Below are positions 8,959 through 18,485 of a stretch of DNA of 20,575 bases, one piece after another. The position numbers and the translations under genes were made by a program. The notes below the pieces were generated by a model. It was not told where the DNA came from. It worked only from the letters and a program-made list of their open reading frames with translations, and did no database searches. Positions within the stretch are counted from its first letter, which is position 1, and each line of letters begins with the position of its first letter. Origin of the DNA: Euprymna scolopes (taxonomy: Eukaryota; Mollusca; Cephalopoda; Sepiida; Sepiolidae). The DNA is taken from positions 91,465,413-91,485,987 of the forward strand of contig CM044505.1 in NCBI GenBank assembly GCA_024364805.1, read 5' to 3'.

Positions 8959-10617
8959 GAACAGTCACGGTTTCTACTGAGAAGGATGACATAGTCGAAG
9001 TTGACGTTCGAGTGATGCAAGACATACCCCTCGGCTACGACATGTTGATTGAAATTGATGCAATACAAGAACTAAGAGGCGTCATAATCACAGCGACTGG
9101 AAGTGTAACGCCTTGGTGGAGCGAAAGAAGTATGTGCAACTATGTCTATTGAAGAAAATGACTCCTATGGTACGTTTGATGACAACGAAATTGCGTGGAC
9201 TGCGAAGTGGAAGCGGACCATGATCCATGCACCAGATTGGCTGCGCAACACCATTTTAAAGTATGCAGTTTCTACCAAGAATAGGGCCACATATAAAGAC
9301 GTGGATTGATAACGGTTGGTTAACTCCATAACCACAGGAACGTCTAGGACCACCCAAAGGATTAATTCCACTAATTGCTGTTGAACAATCTACTAAAGAC
9401 AAAATTCAACCCGTAATGGATTACCTAGAATTGAATCAATATGTTGATGTTTTCACCGGAATGCGTGCGCTGCTAAACCAAGGGAGTGGCGTCAGAAAGG
9501 GATTAATGCAGCACAGCTGTATTTGAAGAGATCCTACCTACAAATACGTGCCCATGAATCATTATGGTCATTTCAGACAGTGATAATCATAGAAAAAATA
9601 GATATTGTTTGGCATGCTAGAGTACCAAAGAGGTGGATTGATCCTCTGCTACTGACATGAGCGACCGTAACAAATCAACACCTGATCAGATCCGTATAAC
9701 ACATCAGCAGAGTAGACATCCCGAAATTCGGAGGACCACATATTTTGTCAATGGAGTGTACCCTACAACTACAAGCGCATCAATTAAGGCAGCCATACGC
9801 AGCCATGCGAAGAGTGTCAGCGAATTGATCCAGCACCGTCCCAATGGCAAAAAAGGAAGCTTAAGGTGAAGGACAACTGGTGTATGATAGGGATGGCTGT
9901 AATGCATTATGATTGCAAGCAATTTTTTTACCTTAACAGATTATGACCCGACACGTTTCAAGATATGATACCTGTTGACACGACAGGATGCATCTAGACT
10001 TATGCGACAATTGAGAGACGTCTTTCTTGAACGTAGTCCCCGCTTGAAATCCTGACTTATAATGGCATTTCATTTCGATGTCAAGAATTTCAGAAATTCA
10101 CATACGAATGGGACATTAGAATGCGTTACCGATGTGCATATTTTCGTGGAGGTAACGGTATACCGGGAGGTGCACCGCACCGTCGAAAGAATTGCGGCCA
10201 GAACACAGTGCTCAATTCCAGAAGCTGTGTACTGGTATAATGTGTCACCCAAGGACGATGCAACACCAGCAACTGCACCAACCATTGCGATTTACCGCTT
10301 CAAACAGCGTATAAAAGGAATAGATGTCACACCATCAGTGGTTAGAGTTATCAATACACCATATATGTGGGAGACCGTGTTTGGGTAGAAGCCCCGAATA
10401 CCGGGTGCACTGCAAAATTTTGCAGCATAAAAATAGATAAAAGCATAAGTCCTTAGACTATGTTGATTGATGGTGTACTACATCACGTGAAAATATCCGC
10501 CCCTATAATGCCTCTTCTGATTCTGGACACGATGAGCAGGGTCATATACAGTTCAGGGATGATCCTGATCGCCTATTGCCCCTTCATGTGAGCATAGAAA
10601 CACTATCTACATAACCA

Positions 10618-11015
10618 GATAAGGGATATGAGACATACTGGTGGCGATAGTGATGAGAATAAAGGACACGAGGAAATGATGCATTCAATTCCTCATCGAA
10701 GTACCCAAGAAAGACGAAGACTGCCCACTCCCTTGATTATGCAACACCGCCTATTGAATCACAAGAGGGGATGATGGAACATGTTGAGGAAGATTGAAAC
10801 GAGGAAGTGATGTCTCGGATTCTTCGAAGAAGTACCCGACAAAGTCGGATAATGCACCCCTGTCCTGATCGTAGAAACGCCGTCTATGAAACCGCTAGAG
10901 GGGATAATAGAATATACTGGTGGCAATAACGGTGGTAATGAGGAAGATGGCAACGAGGAAGTACCCCCGATATTCATTGAAGAGGTATCCGACAGAGACT
11001 ATTGCCCACTGCCCT
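10618..11015 (+). repeat. Three degenerate tandem units in the Gypsy 3' tail
   Basis: A block of about 120-135 bp appears three times (about 10618-10735, 10750-10865 and 10885-11010). Shared phrases are an 'agggga(t)a...g-ata-tggtgg'-type start, 'gaggaagt', a 'gaagtacccgac'-like phrase and a 'tgcccact'-like end. It sits between the integrase end and the 3' LTR, in the part of the family that encodes an acidic or charged C-terminal tail. Confidence 0.5.
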
Positions 11016-11040
11016 GTTTGTGATGAGATCAGGGTAAAAG

Positions 11041-11385
11041 TGTAGGGAAACGCGTGACTTACTTGACTAGCATGTGTGTATGATTCAAAGGGTCGTTCGT
11101 GGAACGAAATGAAAAAGAAAGAAAGGAAAAACTAACATGGCGACAGTTTGTTTTTTGGTGAATAATAACGTGACTGTAAAATTGTTATGCAAATGAGACT
11201 GGTCTGTTTAAAAAAGCGGACGTGAAGCGAGCATGAAGCGAGTTGAGCGAAGGTGTGTTACTTCTGCCGATGTGTGAAAGTCAGCTGGAAAGATTGTTGT
11301 GTTTGGAAATCGGAAACAGTGTCGAATTTAATGGAGAAATTGATGATTTGAAGTGCAAAATAAATAACACTTGAGTTATTTAATA
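11041..11385 (+). repeat. 3' LTR of the Gypsy element
   Basis: Direct repeat of 6582-6926, starting TGTAG and ending in the aataaataacacttgagttattta phrase region (about 11359-11383). Divergence from the 5' LTR is roughly 15-20% by eye, including a few short length differences. Confidence 0.8.
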
Positions 11386-11990
11386 GTTATGTCCGAATCT
11401 TGGTATCTTCATGTTGTGCTGTTCTTTTTATTTGCTTGGCAATGTACAATCATTTCCAGACTATGTAAACCATTTTGAAAGGAGCACATGAACATATAGT
11501 TGGGTTTATAACATAAAACAATTTATGCAATATGACAATATTATTATTAATGGGCTCAGCAAGAAACTCATAAAGTACGATAATTAGAATCTATTTCAAG
11601 AGCCAAAATGGAAACTCAACTCACATAATGCGAATATGTCATCTTCTATTTAAGATAAGATTAATAACAAACAAATTTAGGGTAAGTACAAATCAGCAAT
11701 AAACCGAAATAACATATAAAAATAATGCCATAAACCTAGGTTACTTTCAACGCGCGAATAACATATGAAACATATCTGTTGACTTACACACAAACTAACA
11801 TAGAATTACATAAAATTAAGGACGGACAATACATATCGTAAAGAAAGGATAATTCTTGAAGTTAGAAGCAAAAGAGAAGACAAACGAAGCAAATCACAAG
11901 AAAAATTAAAGAAATAGACATTTATGGGAAATGAATGCAGAAAAGCAACGGTAAAGATTAACCAAGCCCACCCACATATAATAGGTAAAA
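11386..11990. other. AT-rich spacer, nothing recognised
   Basis: About 600 bp of AT-rich DNA after the Gypsy 3' LTR. I see no coding signal, no repeat shared with other parts of the window and no RNA gene. Confidence 0.5.
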
Positions 11991-11991
11991 G

Positions 11992-12001
11992 TCTTCTTCT
12001 T

Positions 12002-12082
<81 letters not shown>
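11992..12082 (+). repeat. Compound microsatellite (TTC)n-(TTA)n
   Basis: About 13 TTC-type triplets (11992-12030) pass directly into about 17 TTA-type triplets (12030-12082) with no interruption. The open frames through it on both strands (poly-Leu/Ile and poly-Asn/Lys) are products of the repeat. The GAA/TTC half has triplex-forming potential. Confidence 0.95.
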
Positions 12083-12086
<4 letters not shown>

Positions 12087-12549
12087 TCTCTTATTGCAGG
12101 CATCAATAATCATGGCTCTTCAGTCTCCTATGCATTCGGTTTTTCTGATATTTATGGTCGTTGTTTCAAATGATCAAGTGGAGACTGTCAGTGAACTTTG
12201 TTCGTTGTCTTTCTCTGTTTTGAAAAAAAAGAAAAGATTTTTCCTAACATAAAGTTTTTTTTCCAAATCATCGGTTCGCGTTAACTAACCGAATAACTTT
12301 AACTCTCTGGTGTGGACAGTATTCAATAGTGATTAAATGTACTCTGTCTTACGCATGACTTCTTTATTTATCTCCGTTTCTGTCCCTGAAATTCATAGAA
12401 TTATCCTTAAAAATCATACCTCTGCTGTTCTAAACAATTTTCAGCTTCCTTCGTTACTGTTCAAAATTTGCAACCGAAAACGAAAAATTCACGTCTTCAA
12501 GATTCTGATTTTTGTGTTCGGTGTTATGTTTCTGTTTTGTAAGATGCAC
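12083..12549. other. Spacer with no recognised feature
   Basis: Nothing supportable is seen. A 77-codon frame on the plus strand (12337-12570) is hydrophobic/basic, has no motif and runs into the inverted Gypsy fragment, so it is treated as chance. The spacer could hold unrecognisable remains of that fragment. Confidence 0.4.
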
Positions 12550-13290
12550 TTCACCAAACGGTACAAATAGCTCTCGTTAATCGGCTAAGTACACGTCACC
12601 CGTTTCCATGAGGTGAAATCGCTGGCTAGTAAACTTTTGCGATGCAACAAATGTGTTCGTAACAACGCTGTATACTGACTCTGCTTAATTTCATCCCAGT
12701 ATGATTCATCTTTGAGTTATTGATATACTGCATAGCCCCTCTCCGGTTAACCTCATCAGGATAACTGTTGATGCTTCTTTTATTATGCACAGTTTACAGA
12801 TACGTGCAGCCTTCTCAACCCATTTGACGACAGACAAGTTCAGACGGTTAAGCGGTAGATTCATCAAACTCTGGCATTAAGTGAATATCGAAGCAATCCG
12901 TTTTAAAGTCACCGCTTATCAAAACCGAAATAGCTTATCAGTAAATTATCAATTACCGTGGTATATTCGACACACTGCTGTCAAAACTTCTAATCTCAAA
13001 TCGTGATACTCTGTTGTCAAAACCTGAAACACCACAACCTGTTGTCAAAACTTCCAACTCAAAAACTCGACACTCTTTTAAGTTGGTTTACATAGCACAT
13101 GCTTTCTTCCAACTCGTTCCCCTTATTGTGCCATTTTTATATATTTCTTTCATTTGTATAGAAATGGTGTCGCTCACGTGACCATCAACAATAAAACTAA
13201 ATAAGTGTTGCCATTTTAGACTTTCTTTTTTTCTGTTACACGACCAAATCTGTGAAGCACATGCTAGCCAAATAAGTTACGATTTTCTCT
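12550..13290 (-). mobile_element. Inverted partial copy of the same Gypsy family (LTR plus gag start)
   Basis: Read on the minus strand this stretch aligns collinearly with the left part of the plus-strand Gypsy element, from its 5' LTR through the leader into gag (6582 to about 7290). Landmarks include 'gccttctcaaccca' (about 12812-12825), the complement of the gag phrase at 7052-7065, and 'gcacatgctagccaa' (about 13257-13271), the complement of the LTR start. The LTR part is about 12938-13290 and the gag part about 12550-12930. It is a fossil fragment, broken and clearly diverged from the other copy, so it is probably an independent old insertion. Confidence 0.75.
12955..13080 (-). repeat. 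Motif triplication inside the inverted LTR
   Basis: The phrase 'ctgttgtcaaaactt' with short flanks occurs three times (about 12976-12990, 13011-13025 and 13040-13054), while the plus-strand 5' LTR has it once (complement near 6852-6866). This is a local expansion of a roughly 30-35 bp unit in this LTR copy. Confidence 0.6.
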
Positions 13291-13311
13291 ATGAATAAGC
13301 CGATAAAACTA

Positions 13312-13378
13312 GCATATGAGTAGCAGTATGCTAAAGCTTTTTAGCAAATGAGTAGCAGTATGCTTAAGGCAAAGTAGC
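13312..13378. repeat. Short tandem repeat, ~35-bp unit
   Basis: The phrase atgagtagcagtatgct occurs at about 13316-13332 and 13347-13363, with 'aaagctttttagcaa' between, and 'agtagcag' recurs once more near 13374. This is a two-to-three-copy minisatellite between the Gypsy fragment and the BEL/Pao scrap. Confidence 0.6.
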
Positions 13379-13410
13379 AGACTTAAAAGGTAAACATCTT
13401 CCCACTTTGA

Positions 13411-13735
13411 AGTTTTTATCGGCATGCCTCGTATTGAAATGCTTTCCCTCTTTAAAAGTACTCGCATGAAACTTTATGATATAAAGAATATATGCAGGTA
13501 CAGCGCTCAAGGTGTACTGGCTTGGATAATGGCCAAATCAATAAGAACAAAAAATATCTTCACGCGCAATAGGCTGCGAGAAATAGCTTAAATGTCTACA
13601 ATGATCAAGTTGGAATTGAGTTTCCAAAAGGCGCCGACTAAAAGGAACCTAGCCGATTATATCACAAGAGGGTTAACCTTAAAAATTAAGAAAAAAAACT
13701 CCCTCATTAGAACAAAGGTATTACGTGGATAAAGC
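13411..13735 (+). mobile_element. Fragment of a BEL/Pao-like retroelement pol gene
   Basis: The plus strand encodes short blocks in the order expected for the RNase H region and its downstream tail in BEL/Pao pol: MPRIEMLSLFKSTRM (like the IPRLEL block), VLAWIMAKS, NIFTRNRLREI and PTKRNLADYITRGL. The family is recalled from these blocks and not searched; Gypsy is less likely because of the NLADYITRG-type block. It is an isolated broken scrap with no LTRs in view, lying between the inverted Gypsy fragment and the Helitron end. Confidence 0.6.
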
Positions 13736-13835
13736 AGGAGGTAATTCAATGGAGCAAGGTTGAATTGGATTACTTCTCGGAAAAACTGAAAGAATGTGTT
13801 AGGTTTTCAGTGAATTTGTTTATGAGAAATAAAGA

Positions 13836-13837
<2 letters not shown>

Positions 13838-13905
<68 letters not shown>
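13838..13905. repeat. (AAT)n microsatellite at the Helitron 3' junction
   Basis: About 22 AAT triplets with one interruption near 13871. The array ends exactly where the Helitron's terminal CTAG (complement) starts. Helitrons insert between A and T, and the base following CTAG on the element's strand is T, so the array is a plausible target. It could also have grown after insertion. Confidence 0.9.
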
Positions 13906-13906
<1 letters not shown>

Positions 13907-13932
13907 TAGCAGGGCCTGTGGAAATTCCACAG
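13906..13932 (-). repeat. Helitron 3' terminus: hairpin plus CTAG
   Basis: On the minus strand the sequence is CTGTGGAA-T-TTCCACAG (perfect 8-bp arms, 13925-13932 and 13916-13923), a 6-nt spacer GCCCTG, then CTAG (13909-13906), followed by T in the flanking DNA. A short hairpin about 10 nt before a CTRR end, inserted next to a T, is the diagnostic Helitron 3' structure. It lies on the same strand as the Rep/helicase gene. Confidence 0.8.
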
Positions 13933-14034
13933 CGACATCTTTCATATGTAATTTATTGCTGTTGTACATTCTATGTGTGATCAGCATGGATGAAGACACA
14001 ATAATTATAGCCTTTTTGTTAAAATTGATCGCCC

Positions 14035-14432
14035 CCTTACTAAAATAATAACTTTGATATATTGTCTGGGCCGATGATTTCAGTAGAAACACACCAATCA
14101 ATTAACTCACATTTCATAAAGTTTTCATAAATATTGTATATGTTTCTAATTTCGACTATAATTTTTCATAATTTTAACCCACATTATTGCCCAACCTTAC
14201 TAAAATAATAACTTTGATATATTATCAAAATTATAATGAAATAATGTAATGTTTAGTGCGTAAGCGTTTTCCGCTATTTCCGAGACTGATTTCATATCCC
14301 CCACCTCACTGTTAAAAATATACATGGAATAAAGTAATGTTTAAATCGTAAACAGTTTCAGTCATATCCCTCACTCCAGTGTTAAAAATATACTTGAAAT
14401 AAAGTACTGTTTAAATCATAAACTGTTTCAGC
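14035..14432. repeat. Short repeats in the Helitron 3' non-coding region
   Basis: An exact 29-bp repeat lies at 14035-14063 and 14195-14223 (it begins ccttactaaaat). A tandem pair of about 70-bp units follows at 14294-14363 and 14364-14432, each holding 'gttaaaaatata' and 'gtttaaatc'. They lie between the Rep/helicase stop codon and the 3' hairpin. Confidence 0.75.
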
Positions 14433-14547
14433 AGATTTTCGAAATTAATATATAAAAACATTAACGCTGTTAGGGATTAAGCAACCATTACTTCAACATG
14501 AATTTCTGAGTGTAGTATGAGTCTCAGCATTCCAGTTACTTTGATTA

Positions 14548-14578
<31 letters not shown>

Positions 14579-15467
14579 GTGTGTGTGTGTGTATTCGAGA
14601 GAATTGTGTTGTTTTTTGCCTACAGAATAACTAATAAAAGCAATTATTTCTTAACAACTTTTGCATGTACCAGAAAGATAAAATCCTAAATTTTATAGAA
14701 TAAAAACAAAATAATATAAAACAATATACAGAATTGTTAATCGAATTTAAAATTTTAAAATTTACCCAAACAAATCAATGGACATTTTTTTCACAGTCAT
14801 ATTAAATATGTTTTAATGTTTTAAAATCAATTAAACTATCTTCACGCCTAAATAAAAATTGAAAACATTTGTTATAAGAATAGGTAAAGTAAACTTGTGA
14901 ATAAAAAAGCAAAGAAATAAATACAGTTTTAACGAAATTGATCTATTTTTTTTCGATAGACAAATAATAGAATTATTTCTTTTTATTAAACAAATAAGAA
15001 AATAGAAAATAAAATACAACCAATAATGACTATTATGAACCAATGTTAAATCACTTGCACATATTTTTTAAATATAAAAAATGCTATCAACATGCCCCCT
15101 TTTTTGAATTATGAAATAAAATAGCCTATTTGTAACAGTAAGCAGGTACTTTTTTAGTTTGGGAAAATCTTTGAAAGTAAATCGTTTAATTGATCTGTCA
15201 AAAATACAGAGTTACTTTAAAATAAAGATAGATACAAATTAAACGACAGCCATTTGGAAGAAAAAATATGTAAGCGTGACACACAACATAACACACAATA
15301 TCGTATTGATATATAAATATATAGAAGATAGCGGATTCCGTGTAAATTACATGAAATGATATTTTCAATATAATTATCTTGTTCCTAACTTGTACATGTT
15401 TGGATAAAATGTGATGAGATTTGAGTTGAATATAAAATTTAATAAATAAACAATACATAGAAATAAT
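14433..15467. other. AT-rich Helitron 3' region with (AT)n-(GT)n microsatellite
   Basis: About 1 kb of very AT-rich sequence. A (TA)n-(TG)n microsatellite lies at about 14546-14592. Two open frames of 70 and 86 codons on the minus strand (14831-15043, 15198-15458) are Ile/Phe/Lys-rich with no motif and look like composition artefacts. Confidence 0.5.
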
Positions 15468-16592
15468 TTACAAAACTTCTTTATATACAATATTTCTAGT
15501 AAAGGTTGTTCCTCTTTTCTGGCCATGAGTAGATTTATTCTGAGAACAAAGTTTCACTTTGACACTCTTCATAGATCTTGCTCGTGAGAAGGCTACATAA
15601 AGTTGTCCATGAGTAAAGCAAGGTTGTGGTAGGTATATCCCAACTTTATCGAATGTCTGTCCTTGAGCTTTATTAATCGTCATTGAATATGATAGGCGGA
15701 CGGGGAGTTGAGTCCTGTGCAGAACAAATGGAATATTTGCGTCACTGGGATTAAGTTTAATTCTTGAAATTAAAACTCGTGTCTGAGCATTAGATCCACT
15801 TATGATTGAAGCAAGAATACTGTCGTTATGAAGCTCCAATACTTCTAAACGTGTCCCATTGCATAGTCCTTGCGTTAATGACAGGTTGCGAAGCAGCAAA
15901 ATAATAGATCTAACTTTGAGATTGAGACGATGAGGAGGCATCCCCGAAGGCGTAAGTAAAATTATGAATTCACTCGGATAATTATTAGATTCCATTTCAT
16001 TGTCTGCTGATATTGAATCTGTATTTAGATATGGTTTGCTCTCAGTTGGTTGTCTTTGTAGAATATCTTCATTAACTTCCAAACAATCTGCAGTTTTTTG
16101 GTGACAAAATAACTCTACTTTTCATTTCGTCTTGTGTACAATTATCAAATATGTCTGATACTAATGAGTCATTGCATACACATTGTTCTGGAATATCGAT
16201 CTTTTCATGAGAAACATTAGTCCTCATATTCTGAGTGAAATATGAACTTGACCATTTCCAATTTGTAAGAGCCATTGTGAGAAAACTTGTTCGGTTTCAT
16301 TACTCCTCATATTCTGTGAGAGCTTCAGTTGATGAAAATGGTACCACATTGGAGACTTCTTTAGGCATACATCCAATACTGCAGCAGGTGGACCTCTAGG
16401 AACCACAGGCTGAATTTGCCTGGAGTCTCCTTCTAATATGATAACTTTACCACCAAATATACTATTATTAGTCATAATATACTGTAAACAATTATCAATT
16501 ACATTCAATGCATATCGAGGGATCATTGACACCTCATCATTAATGAAAACTTTCACCTGCCTGGGAATATTTGCTTGGTCAGAATTTTGCAT
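15468..16592 (-). pseudogene. Helitron helicase domain, Walker B to C-terminus
   Basis: This is the 3' part of the Rep/helicase gene, matching Pif1-type (SF1B) helicases that unwind DNA during rolling-circle transposition. In order it has FINDEVSMIPRYAL (Walker B, DE near 16538), GGKVIILEGDSRQIQPVVPRG (motif III, about 16397-16457), a MWYHFHQLKLSQNMRS block, VILSPKN (about 16110), TPSGMPPHRLNLKV (about 15920-15960), NGTRLEVLEL, a TINKAQGQTFDKVGIYL motif (about 15625-15680), HGQLYVAFSRARS (about 15575-15612), and a C-terminus NIVYKEVL typical of Helitron proteins. The frame shifts twice, near 16255 and near 16090; homology continues across both. The long open stretch 15468-16082 (204 codons) is intact. 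Confidence 0.85.
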
Positions 16593-16861
16593 ACCATTGC
16601 CTCAGTCAAAGAAAAAGGAAATTTGAAGATATTGTGAAGCGTTTTTCCATTTATCAATAAATTTGCTGCAATACCTGTCCAAACCGAAGTACTAACAGCT
16701 ACATTTTGAGCAATCAGGTATCATGAATCATATTGAATAGAAATGTTTTACCAGAACCGCCGTTTGCATCCAGATAAAACAGTCGGTGCTTAATCTCTCA
16801 TCCTCTATTGCACTTACAGCGTTAATGACACTATTAAATACATTTCTTCGCTCGATATTTA
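16593..16861 (-). pseudogene. Helitron helicase Walker A segment
   Basis: The minus strand at about 16710-16785 encodes FYLDANGGSGKTFLFN, the ATP-binding Walker A loop (GGSGKT) of a Pif1-type helicase with its usual upstream Phe/Tyr-Leu-Asp context. The segment between it and the Walker B block is frame-broken by several small changes, the most damaged part of the gene. It lies directly downstream of the 194-codon linker and upstream of the Walker B block, as expected. Confidence 0.75.
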
Positions 16862-17446
16862 TTACTTAAGGATTAACTTCTTGAAATTCCTCCATTGAAT
16901 GACAGGAAAGCAATTGATTGGTTCTGGCAGACCAAGCATCGCACAATTCATGCCATTTTCATTCAGAATCATGTTTATGAGATGCAGAGCGATATTTTCT
17001 GAAATATTATTATCATATTGGCGTAAAATGTCCTCTATGATAAGGTGTTTGTTATCATGCCATAATTGTAAAGCATTTTGTTGTGCATTGAATAAACTAA
17101 TCATCGCAAACATGTTAAGCAGCTGTCGTGGCATTTGATAATCAGCTGCCTCACTCAAAGTAATTTGTAGTTCGTTGTCATCTTCAAGCAGTTGTAATCG
17201 AATACAGGCATCCTTAAAGGTCGGCAATTCTTCGCCTCCTACAGTTTTCAAGTCATCAAACGAAGTTGCACCTGGTACATAAAGAAGAAGCATCCTTAAA
17301 TGGAATTTCTCAGCATTTCTAGGACTGGCAGAGTACATTCTTGTTACAATCTGGCGGTAACGTTGTATTCCGGTCCAGGTGTTACTTTGCTTGTTGAATA
17401 CATAATATTCAGGGATATTAATATAAAGATGAGCTCTTGCATCCAC
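16862..17446 (-). pseudogene. Helitron Rep-to-helicase linker
   Basis: A 195-codon stretch of continuous frame (start chosen at ATG 17446 because the frame breaks just upstream). It contains MYSASPRNAEKFHLRMLLLY, VPGATSFDDLKTVGG, TFKDACIRLQLLEDDNE and FNAQQNALQLWHDNK blocks, which are the conserved linker seen between the tyrosine region and the helicase in animal Helitron proteins. No catalytic motif is expected here. An in-frame stop and frame change separate it from the Walker A segment. Confidence 0.8.
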
Positions 17447-17469
17447 TTAACTTTGGTTAAGTTTGAACC

Positions 17470-17760
17470 ATGCAGTTAATTGCGTGTCGCGTCCTTCTGC
17501 ACGGGCAGCAGCCTGTCTTTGTTCACCTGGCCTATAATAAACTTATAGCTCATCAGGTAAATGGAATGGCAGTCGATAAACTGTGTGTGACTGTCCATAC
17601 ATTCTATATTATGACAAACGCCAAAATGCTTCAGGCGGGGATACGTATCTACACGAACTATATTGCTTAATTTCATTATATTCATGTTTATTAGTTTCAT
17701 TGTTATTTGTATTCATTTCTATCATTGCGCAATCATGTCCTTTATAGACATATTTGAAAA
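17470..17760 (-). pseudogene. Helitron Rep tyrosine region
   Basis: The minus strand at about 17738-17755 encodes KYVYKG, the block carrying the tyrosines used for DNA cleavage and strand transfer. It is followed in the same frame by HDCAMIE, NEIKQYSSCRYVSPPEAFWRL (about 17612-17674) and a LPFHLPDE phrase, all standard for Helitron Rep. The 75-codon frame at 17476-17700 overlaps this in another register and is a shadow, not the real protein. One frame change of about 1 nt lies just before KYVYKG. Confidence 0.75.
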
Positions 17761-18045
17761 AGATATTTCATACTTTTTTACCAAGATACACACTTCTGCA
17801 TTAATGTGAGCACCATATTTTCTGAGTAAATATTTATTATATGGTACTACAAACCTGCAGTCTACCTCATGGACACCCACTTTAACAGAATCTCCATTAT
17901 TTCTGCGTCTATATAGAGGATATCCAGAAACATTTGTAATAGTCTCCTCCTGATACGACATAGGAAATTTCTTCTGACACACTCTCTCTCTCTCTACCAT
18001 GCAGATTGTGTTGGGATTAAATGTACCGCAGGGTCCATGAATCAT
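17722..18045 (-). pseudogene. Helitron Rep core, segment before the tyrosines
   Basis: A continuous 108-codon frame: MIHGPCGTFNPNTICMV, a Lys-rich KKFPMSYQEET block, GYPLYRRRNNGDSVKVG, VDCRFVVPYNKYLLRKYGAH and INAEVCILVKKY. These match the cysteine-containing region between the HUH motif and the tyrosines in Helitron Rep proteins. A (CT)n run at about 17983-17996 falls inside the coding sequence and yields ERER. The last residues after KKY are out of the ancestral frame. Confidence 0.8.
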
Positions 18046-18054
18046 GTGTTTTTT

Positions 18055-18357
18055 ACTAATTGTCTCAATTCTGGATCATGTTCTGGTGGTAATTCAGCTG
18101 AAACAATATTATCAATTTGTTCTTTAGTTCTAATGTTATTTTCTGCACGCAGCATGATTAGCATGTGACAATGTTTCTCGTTTCTGAAATTCAATTACAT
18201 GTATCGCAGCAATAGGTACCCCAAGTACATATCTGTCCTTTATGTCAATCATTGATTCATTGAGATGTTGTTTAAAATCTCGTGCCAATAAATCAGGTCT
18301 GTTCTGTGCAGTTTCATGCAGCTGTTTTTCGATTACTTCTATACATTTGGATTGCAA
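18055..18357 (-). pseudogene. Helitron Rep HUH endonuclease motif region
   Basis: Two frames meet here. From 18357 the frame encodes ENRPDL-type Rep sequence (QNRPDLLARDFKQHL, YVLGVPIAAIHVIEFQKR). After a frame change near 18175 the other frame encodes EKHCHMLIMLRAENN, then RTKEQIDNIVSAELPPEHDPEL. The HCH (18173-18165) is the HUH metal-binding motif with Cys in the middle position, where most Helitrons have Ala in HAH. The block order is exactly that of Helitron Rep. The motif residues survive, but the frame does not. Confidence 0.75.
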
Positions 18358-18485
18358 GCATATGTTATAAATAAATCAGACCTTCCATATTTTCAAACTA
18401 TTGCCATTGCGTCTTGATGGCATTGTTGCATATTTCGTGGGCTCCCTGTGAAGGATGATGGTACAATGTCAGGTATTCCAGGATC

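Larger units (their letters stand above)
6582..11385 (+). mobile_element. Old, broken Gypsy-type LTR retrotransposon with an insertion inside it
   Basis: A fossil element on the plus strand, bounded by two direct LTRs of about 345 bp. Parts recognised in order: gag start (from ATG 6977, MDRFDFRLIPE), further gag to about 7570, two zinc-knuckle segments (about 7536-7735, CYRCNKFG-type), an aspartic protease region (about 7780-7930 and resuming at 8959-9110), the start of reverse transcriptase (about 9130-9640, with GPPKGLIPL and PVMDY blocks), integrase (about 9657-10388, ending with the ARTQCSIPEAVYWYN and IKGIDVT blocks), and a C-terminal tail region. The protease-RT-integrase order is the Gypsy order, and the blocks resemble a Mag-like group common in invertebrates (recognition from memory, not a search). 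It is broken with more than ten interruptions. The LTRs differ at roughly 15-20% of sites by eye, so it is old. Short tandem duplications occur in the gag region and the 3' tail. Confidence 0.85.

Noticed and set aside
8771-9025. Minus-strand frame rich in Pro/Ser/Leu/Phe
   Set aside because: It is the complement of the polypurine tract, and the bias explains it.
11906-12109. Open frames on both strands with long Asn/Lys or Leu/Ile runs
   Set aside because: They are translations of the TTC/TTA microsatellite with no other coding signal.
13820-14101. 94-codon minus-strand frame ending in a poly-Ile run
   Set aside because: It runs across the Helitron 3' end into the (AAT)n array, so it is a chance frame.
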